The position numbers were made by a program, and so were the translations under genes. Below the pieces are notes generated by a model. The model was not told the DNA's origin, ran no database searches, and saw nothing but the letters and a program-made list of their open reading frames with translations. From positions 2,108,001 through 2,172,000 of the forward strand of contig JAXDDX010000049.1 in the NCBI GenBank assembly GCA_034670405.1: 64,000 nucleotides of DNA, written 5' to 3'. The stretch comes from Hoplostethus atlanticus (Eukaryota; Chordata; Actinopteri; Trachichthyiformes; Trachichthyidae). This document shows, piece after piece, positions 1-12,800 of this stretch; within the stretch, counting starts at the first letter, position 1; each line of letters starts with the position of its first letter.

Positions 1-821
1 CCAGTCTGCCATATTGGCCTTCTCCTACAGCCAGTACTGTCCCATTGGCCTGTACCAGGAATGTGCAGTTCTGACCACACACAACCTGGGTGACAACAGA
101 AAAGATCCACATTGGGGGAAAAACACTAGAAACCAGCAGCAAGTGAAGACAAAGCAGGTTGCCTTGGACAAAAAGCAATTCATATTTCTGGATTAGGCAA
201 AATCTAGAGACTGAATAGTAGCGGTACAGTTAAATATTGGTGTCAATATGTTTGAAATGGTGATATTTATTTAATAAGTAATCTTTTACAGTCTGGTTTT
301 GCCAATATGATCTCCATTGGATATCATGAAGTCAGTGTCCTGAACTAGTGTACCTGTTTTGTCTGGGTCAGTGAGTGTGCAAGAGTGGGGATCATTAGGT
401 TGGTTCCCGTGTCTGCCAACTGTCCATGACGGCCATTCCCCCACAGGTACACCTCACTCTTCCCTCCTTGTTGCCAGTCCTAAGAAAAACAGCAATAGAA
501 ACAGAAATAAGGATTTACAACACCTTTTAAGGAAATAATGACCTTAAAATGAAAATGTCTCTGAAGAGACATCCTTCTGTAAGGCAGGTCATTGGAATGC
601 ACTTTCAATAAAAAGTAGAAGGTAAAAACATAACTGAACAACGGCAACAATTATGGGGTGGAGCCGCTTTTGAATAGGTCAGCAATTCTTAAATCTGGAG
701 CATGGGAGAGAATAATTCCAAATTTAAATCAGGGTGTATTGCAATGTGTTAATACCTCAGGTCTGGTGGTGGCCCATGACATCAGCTGTTCGTCCATCCT
801 GAAGCTCCACTTACTATTGTC
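1..821 (-). CDS. herc1: herc1 second RCC1-like domain (RLD2), start only
   Basis: Three exons: 756-821; 354-479; 1-85 (cut by the window edge). The 756-821 exon reads [21 protein letters not shown]. The 354-479 exon gives the first blade, [18 protein letters not shown]. The 1-85 exon gives [20 protein letters not shown] and EGQYGRL, beginning the next blade. In HERC1 this second propeller is reported to bind clathrin heavy chain and is followed by the HECT ligase domain, which would lie to the left of base 1. Confidence 0.93.
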
Positions 822-3800
822 CTAGAATATAGAGAAATGTCTCAATAAATGCCTACCAATGCCTCATGAAATGTTTTCAGTGTCCACCATTCACTCCACT
901 TTCTAAAACACACAATTTGACACAGAGGGCGATGTCACTACTCACCAGTGCCTTGGTGATCTTGATGCCACCCGCCTCTTGGAACTCTGGAACAATGAAG
1001 GACTCTGGGAAGGCAGTGCCCCTGGCAATAGCCTCGGCACTGCGGACAGTGGTGGCATAAGTGGCCAGCCAGCTCCACTCTGATGGGCAAGAAGGGGTGT
1101 CAGGGCTGGTGTGGTGTGGGGGCTGTGGATAACGGCACAGGTGTTGCTCCAGGGACAAGCCCGCAGTTAAAGAGGCCAGAATCTGCAGGAAGGCACTGTG
1201 GACCAACTGGTCACCACCTGTCACATGGCTCTGCAGAAAGGAAAAGCATACAAAGTCAATTATAGGCCAGAGGCGCTCAGCATATGTGCACAGCATTATA
1301 CATATGCCCACAAATCTGATGATGATGAATCCTTAAGATCCAGTGAAGGTGCAAACAAGTGTAAAAGCCCCTGAGCTGATTTTCCAGAGTCATTACTGTG
1401 TAACCTTTGCACAGAGGTACAAAGTCACCATAGATGTCTCTCAAATGTAGTGGCTTGGTCTTATCATTGGCCTTGTTTCACAGTGTCTCTTGTCTCAGAA
1501 TTAATCTTTGCTGACAGACGCAGAGGGCCACTTTCCATGCCATTAAAATCAACGCACACAACAGAAACACCTTAAAAACACTGTCTCAGTAATAACCCGT
1601 TCATAGGTGTACTGCTCCTGCAGCAGTAAGGGAAGCCTCTCTAGGAAGACAGCCATACAAGGGGCCCGGTTCAGACCCAGGATGCTCTGGCTTCTCAGGA
1701 CCATGCGACAGGAAGCCAGCACATGGTTCTGACTGATCCAATCTGGAGTGCAGCAGATCAACAAAACATCCTAGGGAAAACACCATGACAAAGCAGACAT
1801 TGCATCAAATTCATGCTGTAAAATGATGCAGTCAAAATATATTTGATGAATTTTCATATATGTATAATTTAAGCTCGGTTTAAGTAGTTGGTCTTACTTC
1901 AGTTTACTGGAAATTAAATGAACACTATATACAAAAGCAGGAGGGAGACAGCACTGTGATAACACAGCTACTTTGAGGTCTGAGAGGAATAACGCTGTAA
2001 AGAGGCAAACTTACCTTTGACCTCCCAAAGCAGGCAGCCACACCTATATTTGGTATCCAGATTGTACTGATCACTGAACCCAGCCCTGTCACAGTTTGTA
2101 ATACTGAACCATCCTAAAAGATGGACAGAAAAAGCAGCATTGGTAAAAGTTCTAAAATGAAACAACGTTTATCTTACAGTATTGTACTGAATCATTTGGT
2201 TGGTTGTGTGTGCCTACTGCCATGATATGCATCCTATAATGCCTGTCACCGAAATAGTGATCTTTGCACTGACTCTACATCAGAGGGGGAGGCAGCATGG
2301 TGTTTGGTGAATGGTGTTTTCTGACCTGCAAGGACCAAATGTTGAGCAGTCCTCCTATCCCTCCAGACACCAGAGCCAGTCCACTTGGGCAAAATGAAAG
2401 GGATTTCACTGCTGTGATATGGCCGTTGAGTGTGAACGCACACTTTGCGATGTCACGCTGGAGAATGCAACAGAAACAGAGGATTTCACCAGGGACTAAA
2501 ATGAAGTGTGACTGCACAGTGCTAATTGTTAACATCATTGGTCAAGGTTAAAATGTGTAAATAAGTGTGGTGAGTAAAAAGCTGCCTAAAACTAGTATTT
2601 TAACACAAATCTTAAGTTATCGATAGAACTAAGTCTGCAAAAAAGAAGCCACTTGGGAGCTCCAACAGCAGATCCAAACTGACCTTGACACCACTGCTCT
2701 TTTCCTGGCTGGGGGAGCTGCTCAATATGTTGGGCAAAGACACACTGGTGCCTCCCTGTGGCAGTGTCCACACATACACAGCACCATTCTGACAACCACT
2801 GCAAAAACAAAAATGAGTGGATGAAATACATTCTTGTTCAAATTAACACATCTAGTTAGGAAAGGCTCTACAACAAACCGTTGATTAAAGGAACCTATGA
2901 CAGGATTAACTGACCACTGAGTCATCAATCAGGAAGGAAGGAAGGGATGATGTAAAGGAGGTATGGATGAAGAGAAATTATATTCAAGATTCAAGGTATG
3001 ACAGAGAGAATATTCAACAGAGAGAATTCACTGTGTACACTCACACAGCCATCATGAGCCTGGGTTGGGGTGCTCTGCCAGGGAGTGGGCACCATTCAGC
3101 AACGTTGATGGTGTTGGTGTGGAAGAGGGAGTGGAGGGTGCCCCAGGTGCCCCCAGAGCACCCCAATATCTTCACTATCTCTGAACGGCCTACGCACAGT
3201 AGCAGGTGTCCTGTGGGGTCCCATTTGAGGGCACTTACACTCTCCTATAGGGTGGAGGGAAGGAGAGTGAGGGAGGGCAGTAAGAGTAGAGAGCCTAGCA
3301 AAATGAAACCATCTGGTACAGTGGCTCATCACAGCATGTCATTACGCAGGTTCCTGAAAACCTGTTCTATATCACAAAACGAAAACAGAAGAATAGCACT
3401 TTCAGAATACTAGGGATGTTTTTGTGCTGTTCTCTCTACGTGTTACTTAAGTACATATACTAACATGCTAATATTTTTAGTGGTGCTGCCAAGCATGCTG
3501 TACTAACATGGAAGACTGACAGCACTAGAGGCTGCTCATTGTCACAGGATTCAGCTGTGGCCAGAAGGATCTGTCCATTTGGGTAGCCCACAGCAAAAGG
3601 CTTGTCCACACTGTGCCAGGCTACACACTGGGGGGCTAGGAAAGATCAGAAGAGGAGAAACAGTCCAGTAAGTGTAAGAAGTATATGAGCCCAGAAATGT
3701 CCATTTATCCAAGTCTTCTAATACAAGGTATTGAAGAAAGTCTATGATCACTGAAACACTGACTACCATCATCTATGGTGTTTTGCAATGGGTTGAATTC

Positions 3801-6800
3801 ACACTGACAACATTAAATGTATTAAGGTAAACAATAAAAAAACAATTTATGAATGATTTACATTGTAAATGTCTTAGTGCATCTCCATGTGTCACCTCAC
3901 CTTCTTTCCTGTGGCAGTGGGTGAGTTCGGTGCTCTTAACATGAAGCTCTGATTCCTGCATTGTGACTTGCAGCCAGCAGAGTGAGCCATCCAGCCGTCC
4001 TACCAACAGGCACTCAGCAGGGCTGTCCTTACAGGCCCCTGTCTGGTTGAAAACCAAGGGGCTGAAGGCCTGGGCCCAGCAAAGGGCTGTGACCCATGTC
4101 ACCTGGGCCTCCAAATGACAGTGGGATCCTGAAGAGAAGCAACAGAAAGATGAGTTCCAATTATAATAACTGATGTGATAGTGATTAGGCACCTGAAAAA
4201 ATGGAAAATATTTATTTTTTTCATAGCTGGGAAGGAATTAGAGGTGTGCCAGACCAATGAAGAGAAAGACGGCCAAACTAACCAGTGATGGTCAAGATGC
4301 TGATGTATTTGTTCTCTGGGGCAGCCAAAAAGGTTCCCCCTGCACTCCAGTATACATGGGACAACAGATGAGCTCCACCGGCCCTCTCAGTGCTTGCTCT
4401 GTCTGTCTTACTGCAAGGAGTCAGACAGTAGGAAAACATTACGGCTACAGCTGTAAGCCCAGTTCTCTGATAGCATAAGTGAGGCATTTCATTATGGTGT
4501 ACGCCCCTCTGTGTTATAGACTATAAACAGATCATTACGCCAGCTATGCTTGGCTGGCAATCATGCTACCTGCGTCTAAAGGGACATCCTCTCCCTCTCT
4601 GTGATTAACCTAGTTGTGATTAACCTAGTTAATCACAACAACTCTACTAAATCATTAGTATATCATCTGGTAATGATATAGAGGCTCCCAGGGACAATAT
4701 GAAGGGAATACGCCATAGTGAGGTACCAAGGGAATGCTTAACAGAGAACCACCATTATGGTTGACATACATCAAAAACAATACCTACATATCTTGCATTG
4801 TGTGGCTGTCGCACTTGTTTATAAATTAATATAGTAAATCTCTCTCTGGATAGAAATATCTACTTAATAAAGCAGAGGCTACCTTGTGATACAGGAGAAT
4901 GTGGTCTGCAGCTCTGCAGCATTCTGGGTGATGCCCCACAGTTTCACCATCCTGTCCTGAGACCATGTTGCCAGAAAACTCTGCTCATTATTCCAGGAAC
5001 AGCTTGTCACCTAAACAGAATAACGCAAACTCCTCTGTATTTACTGTTGTTAGTAGTGACAAAGGCAATTTGCTCAGAACATAAGTCATATCATAATATC
5101 CGGTAGGAAAATGCAGGCACACTTGAGTTTACCAGATAAAGGGAAGAAATATGGTCATATACTGTATTATCTGTGCTTGTATTGTCTTTAAAGGTGCAAT
5201 AAGTATGATTTTTACTGTCCCATAGCACAATGAGTTTCATAGGGTTGTTGGTCAATACCAATCACTCTACGATTATTTCACCCAGTGCTGATATTCCTGG
5301 CTTTTAAAACTCACTATCCAGCCCATACTAGTTTACAACAAAAGCTTCCCACCCAGTGGAATTTCAAGACACCCCCACCCACACACTTCCCTGTAATTTA
5401 AGGACCCTTGCCAGAATATAGGCTAAAAGAAGAACAAGAACAAGAGCAACAAGCAAAAGAGAGTTCTCATCAAAACTTTTCCAATCTCAGAAGGAAATAG
5501 GAGCATAACACTTCTGTCTAGGTTTGAGGAAACTCTTATTCAAGGAATATTGTAAGGCCATGTTTGTTTCCCCTGTCTCTGACTGCCAGCGAGCATGCTA
5601 ACTTGCACATCTGATCAGAGCACCAGTTCGGAGCCAACCTATATTTTCATGAAAAAACATTTTTGGCAGATTTTATTGGACATCACAGCCAGAATTGACG
5701 ATCAGTTTAACAGAAAACAATGTGAGCAGAAATAATACATGCTGGGAGTTATCTGTAGTATTTTGTTAGAATGCTAAATGACATTGTTCATACAAATCTC
5801 AATTCATTGAGTTTAAGTACAGGTCCCTCACCTTGCTGTGATATCCTTCCAGCTTCTTGAGTGGACATTTGCGCAAGTCCCCAGCTATGTCATTGTAGGT
5901 CTGGGGCCGGTTACGATTGTCCCTTTCTGAAGCGGCCAAAGCCTGCACCAGCTGCTGGGCGGCCCACTGACGGTGCTTATTGGTCAGCCTAGCAGACATG
6001 GCGCATGCTGCCAACGCATTGGCCAGCTCCAGAGGACCCACTCTAGCTCCAAGTTGGGGTGAGGGGGGAAGAGACAAAGAAGAAGACACCCCTGGGTTTC
6101 CTGCATCTGGGCCAATCAGAGACATATGCAGAAGGTCATGTGGTTGCATTGTGTAATTTAAAGTGCTGGACAAAATTCAAATCAATCAATCAATCAAATC
6201 AAAGCCCTCTCTCACCTTTGGCCTCATGTTCAGCCCTATCTGGGGTGAAACGGTAGCAGGTGCCCTTTGCAGTGAGCAGGGACACCAGACTCTGAGTGAC
6301 TAGGAATGTAGGGGGTGTCGGCTCCTTATAGTCCCTCTGCTGCTGCTGGGCTCCCTGGAACCCACCCATTAGACTGGAGTTCAGACGACCTCTCTGCTGG
6401 GGGTCACTGATCACCCCAATGTTTATTCCAGTAGCTGCTGCTATTAGGTCCTAAAGAAAGTATTATGAGAAGGGTTACAATTACAATTATAGGAATTTCA
6501 CTTAAACATGCAGTCCATCAGGAACTTTAGGACCCCATTCCATAGAGTGATACACTGGTAAGACCGAATGGGACTCCTTGTTATTCCCTAACATAAGTTA
6601 TAATTGCAACATCTAAATAGAGATCAACAGAAAAAAACATGTGCATTATATGTTGTCCACTATCACAGTGTAGAAGTCTGACCTGAGTGCAGATATCCAC
6701 CAGTTCTCTATAGGAAGTAGGGCTGTGGGACACCAGGCTGCCGATGGCTGAGCTAAGGAAGCTGAAGGTGGGGTTGCTGCTCTCTGTGGCAGGGCCCCTG

Positions 6801-9800
6801 ACACCTAACCCCTGTTTGTCCACATGGGTATGGGCCCTACCCGCCGCCGCAAGAGACATTAACCGCACCAGGATACGGATATCTGCCAGACCCAAGGCCT
6901 CCAGTCCGTTTGACTGCCTACACACTGATACACTGGGAGAGGGAGACAAGATGGGACATGAGAAATCAATTCATACATCGAAACAAAAATACACAACAAT
7001 GAATGGGTAAAAATACTGATGAAGATGTATTCTGCTCAAATGTACCTAGAAGCAGTCTGAGATAGAGCTCTCATCACTATGCTGTAAGCCAGCAGGATCT
7101 GGGCTGTGGAGGTGACTCTCCTTAAAGCCTTCAGTCTATCCTGGGAGTCCCTCAATGATGCTGCCTGCTCCCCCAGGCTCAGAGAGGCCTTCTGGTCAAC
7201 AAGAATCCCTGGCGAGGAAAAGAAAACATCATATCATGATAATACTACTAGGAGACATCAACCCCCCAGCGATGGAGCAAAAGGCAAAATGATGCAAATT
7301 TAGTGTTCAACTTGTGAAAGTGAGGTTAGAACGTCCTCTTTCACTTCTCTCATCTGTCCTTTCCATTCTGTCCCAGAGTCGAAAGTAAAGTGTCAGCTGT
7401 CTGCGAAGCCTTCCATTGCCACCACCATATCACCACAGCTTGACTCATTACAGCTCAGGTTGCTCTGTCTGTGCAAATATTAACTGCCATAATTTTATTT
7501 AACTTTATTGTAAATATACTATCTATCATTAATCTTTGTGTGTGTAATCAGTTAATAAATCTTTGTATTTATAAAGAACTAGACCTGAACTAGACCTAGT
7601 GTAAAAACCATCCAGTACCTTTGGGAACCAATGCTCTCATATGGTCAGCAGAGCTGTGAACCAGGGCCCCTAGGGGATCTGGCTCAATGAAGGCAATGGG
7701 GTCTGGCACCAGCTTCTTTTCAGTCAATCCCAGTGGTCTCAGCAAGATCCCAAAGTCCTCCAGCCCTGTCAGCTTGTCTGTGTCACAGTCATCTTGGTGG
7801 CCCATCTCCCAATCATCTGAGTGGGACACATAATGAACCATTGATCTTATATAATACATGTTTTTGAATACCAAACAAATCATTGTACAAATCATGTAAT
7901 ATGCCCTCATGCAGTGTGACAGTGACAGTCAGTGACAGTGCAGGGGTAGGAGTCGAGTAAACATTACATAACATTACACTCCCTACCTTCAGAAGTGCTG
8001 TCCAATTGGCCAATCAAATCATATGTCAGACCTTTAATCCTAAGGAAAAAGGAAACAATGAATAATAATATATTTAAGGGTCAAGTTATCTATAGGGAGT
8101 TGCCCGTATTTGGCTTCATTCTTTGTTTTCTCTATCTTTACAAGTCTCCCAATCCCTGCTCATGGCAGGGATGGCGTTAAATGGATTACGTAACATTCTG
8201 TACACTGATCTTTATCTGAATTCATTGCCTGCCTGGCCATATGTACTATTTCTACTGTACCTATCAGGTTTGGAACCCGGTTCCCCCAGGTTTGCGGTCA
8301 GATACTTTTCCCTGCAGGAGCTGCAGAGGAGGTAGAACGGAAAGTTGGAGCCACACTCCCCTCTGAACCAGACATCAACATAGGCCCCTGCGCTGTCGTA
8401 GCCCTTACGTGCAGCACTCTGCCCACAGCCCGGGTGCTGGCGCTTCATGTGATTGTTGAACTGCAGGGTGAGGGTGTTACACAGTTCACACTTCACCATC
8501 TGACTGTGCTCTTCTCCAGCCTAAAGAAAGAGGGGGAATTTGGTAGATTATAGTGTGTATAGTACAGGCCTACAAGCTTGATTCAAACATAAACAAGGCC
8601 AGCCTAGCCATAAAAACAACCGGGTTACACAATGGACGGACACCTCATTGGTTAAGATCAGAGGCGCATTAGTGTGCCACTTCACAACAAGGACCATTTC
8701 AACAACAAACGAACAATGGCAAATTGGAAAGATTCTGAAATCAGAGAGCTTCTGTCCATTTGTGGGGAAGAAGAAATAAAGCGGCAAATTACCGGGACAA
8801 TATCACACAGTTACTTGTTCGGCCCTGCCTGGCAGTGACGTATACAGATGTAAATATGGTGGTCTTGTGCGGTCTGGTCTGAATGGTGACGACCTGGGAT
8901 AACACGGGACAGTAGTTGAACTGTAGTTCTACTGTAGACAGTAGTTGGTCTGAATGGGTCCAACACAGGAATGATGTTCAATAACCCGTGTAAATCCCAG
9001 GATTTGTGTGTGGAAGGGGTACTATTAGGCTGCTAAACTCCTTCAGAAGTCAAAGTAGGTAGGTATAGAGCTATTATTGTCAATATTATTGTCCACATGC
9101 ATTATATAAAATATGAGGTTTAGACTCCAATGTTTGCCATATTACAATTCAAATCAGAATTGGAACACGTGATTATTTTGGCAGTCTTAGTGAGTGTCAC
9201 CTCCACCATCTGGAGTGCATCTCTCTCTAAGTTGAAGAAGGCAGGGGTGAGCAGGTCCTCATAGGTTTCTTCATGGTATGGGTCATCCATGTAGCCCAGC
9301 TCAGTCTCCTCATCAACAGAGAAGGGGTGGAACTCCACCTGCTGTGGCCAATCAGAAACCCCTGGGTCCTGTCGGTACAGCTGAGGGACAGGGTTGGGTG
9401 ATGGCAAGTCTGAAAGAGGATGGAGACCAAGATAATGTTTATTGCAAAAGAAAGTGCACAGTGGGAGGTCAATGTCTGAGTTTTGTTTTTAATCAGCGAC
9501 AAAAAGATTGCATGGGAGGCTATGATTTTGAGTCATGATGACAGGACATTGCGGTTATGTGGTATCAGCCACCAGGACGTCCCACAAATTTCATTTTTGA
9601 TTCTAGGCTGTGATTCTGACCTGCCCTTCTGAATGAGGTTCTCTGACCCAGGCCAGAGCGTCGTCGCCGTGCTGGAGGAGGTCTATTCCTGGTCAAGTGG
9701 ACATCCAAGAAGTTTTCCCTCTCTACCAAGTCAAGTCCAGGCAACAGGCTGTGAACAAATTCACATGCAGTCCATCAGGATACTGGTTAAATAAATAGTA

Positions 9801-12800
9801 CCAATACCAACTACAAAATGTCATTGTTTCCCAAATCCCTGACCTTTCATTGGGTTCATTAGTGGGGGCCTCGGGACACTGTACTGTCTCTGGCCCATCT
9901 GGGGAGAGGGTGTCCTGTAGCACTCTCCAGTCTTTGTGATCCAGGTGCTTGCTGCTCCTCGGCCAAGGGGTGCTCTAGCATCCAGCTGGCCAACACCTCA
10001 ATGGTCCGGGAGTCCGCCTCACCTGCTACATCTGGGAGGGACCACAGAGAAGGTGAAGTGTCAGAGATCAAAAGGAAATGGAGTCACACAGAGTGTTGCA
10101 TAGCCAATTCACGTCAGAGATCACCAGATGTTCATGCTATTATGTATACTTTAAGGTCAGCTTAGTACATGAGTTCTAAAGATTAAGAAGGATGGGTGAC
10201 AAGGGTTAGTTTGTGAGATTTGTGATAGGTGAAGCTCAGCCTAAAATTTGAGTAATGTGGGGAGTTGAGAGTAAGGAACATACTTAATAAAAAAGCCACA
10301 ACATTAGCATGCATATTTGGACAAAATTTCAAGAAAATTTCAAAGAAACAAATTTTCTTCTAACATGGCCTGACTCTGCTCATTCTGAAAACCTAAACTT
10401 CCCTTCTACAGTACAGGCATTTACCAGCTACAATATCTTGTTTAATCCACCTGATAAATAGGGTTGGGGGTAAATATGAAATATCTATACTGCATAATAT
10501 AATTCTTTCCCCAATAATATGGTATAAGTATTATGTCCATTCCAAGGCTATAATACCAAATGCCAGTCTATCAGAAAGATATTCCTGAAAATGAATGAAT
10601 TAAAAGATGCCTGAACAAACTTAAATTGTATGTAATAATTTATTTTTTAAATAAAATACACCTAAAACCTACAAATAAAATATATTAAAATAATAATAAA
10701 TTTCAAACAATAGCAAATCTGATCTTAGTGTATTATTGCATATATTACAATTATTAGTGGTCATATTAATATAATAATATAATATTTAGAAGTATCTTTT
10801 TAATACATTCAGGATGCCTCTGGTGATTCACGCCCCACTATTATTACCTTAATCGTATAAAGAATCTAAGAATCTTCTATCCAAGGAATAAAAAACATTT
10901 TTTATTGATAAGTAAAATTTTCTACCTTCAAATAACATAAAAAAGCTACAGAACATGGTGGAGAACATGATGAGATTTTAAAGCCCAGAAAAAAATAGAT
11001 GATGCATAAATTCAATGATCTCAGACATCATCTGCACAGGAGTACCTGCTGCCTCCATGGCCCGGTAGATATGTCTCATAGAGAAGCCCATTTCTAGCAA
11101 CCGACCGGCGACAAACATTTGTGTCCTTTCTAGTATTTGAGGAGAAAAAAAGAAAATAGAAAAAACAGAAAGCAAAAACAAGCCCACATCTACCTTTTAC
11201 AGTTCATATTTTCAGATTGTAATGAAATCCAACAGCTACAATATGATAATCAATTCTTTCCAATTTTGCTTATAACATATATTCCTCAGCTTAATAGGCC
11301 TACAGTACATGAGGAACCACTCCATCTCAACACACTCAACTCATTATGGATCCATAATAAATGACAATAACTACATCTATAACCACTCAACTCAGCCTAT
11401 TAATCCTAATGTATCTTAAGAAATTTATGTCAGAACCAATACCTTTGGTCTAATGCACTTCCCAACACTGTTAGGAATAATATTGTAATACCAACAAATG
11501 AGGAAAAAGAATGGTGTCATTCAAGCATGTGAGCGCACAAACTGTGACCGCATGCATTAGACATGTTTTGTTGTCGCATCTGTTCCAACAGGAGAGCAAA
11601 ACACATGCTGTTTTGGGCAACAAATCACAGTCGTGACCAATAAGTTGAAAATTTCAGACCATGCAACACATAGACAGTATCCACTGAGTCATAGATAGTC
11701 ATAGATCTACTTTCCTACTTTTACTAAGCTGCAGGTGTGGAGATTGATTACATTTTTTATTTGTCAATTCAATAGCCCATTAAAACAAATCTAGCATGTG
11801 AAAATAATTTGTTTAGATTTGGTTTGTTTGGTTATCAATAATCTGCTTTCAAAAGGTTTTAAAACTTCTACTTCGATTTCCACAGCTTTTCTCCCAGTAA
11901 AGTTTCTGTGTTCTTACCCAGGCTGCTTCTGGCCTGTGTGCTGCAGGGACCAGACTCCATGAAGCTGGTCTGCTGTTCTGTGAAGACTTCACAAGAAGCA
12001 GAGCTGGCCAGGCTGAAGCAAGGGTGCAGCATGGGGGGAGTGCTAACCAGGCCGGTGAGTGTAGGGAACCGAGCTAGCACCATCTGCCTAAAGGGAGTGA
12101 AGATAAATACAATAACAACAACACAGTGCGAGTAGTGCTAAACTAATATCATAACATATTATAAGTATATATAGTATAATAGTATATATTATAATATGTA
12201 TTATATATAATATTATAATATAACATAATAATATAATATCATAATATTATAACACAATATTAGTATTTGTATACAAGTATACAAGTATTTGAAGGCTTAA
12301 GGTGTGCTTGATTTAACTTGCTAGACACTTGGAGAGCCCCAGAAATTAAGATAAATCAAGTATGTATTCTCTTTTGTCAATTATTTGAAAAGTATTAAAT
12401 ACTTTGCTTGAGCTTGGTAGTGGTATCAACTCACATTGGTTCAATATGTGGTACATGCTGAGAAAGTAGTCTTTGGAGGAGACAATTACTATTCTTGGAG
12501 AAAGCTCTTCCTTGGAGCGCTCTAATTTGTTTTCTACAGAAGGGCAGCAACCACTGTTGTTCTCCCTCTAGATAAAAATAGTCTTCCATTTGTCTTGCCA
12601 AACCAAACTAGGTTAACACTTCCATGCACAGAATGACAATTGAGTACTTTTGCCCTTTTAATTGAGCTGAACTATGCTATGATGTATTGTGGTGTAGCCA
12701 TTTGTCTACTCGCCTCTGAAAAGCAGGAATGCCATTGCCACTATGGTCAGTTGGCTAGGTTAGGGCAGGCACAGGCAGGTAGAGCTGCAGCCTGGGTAGC

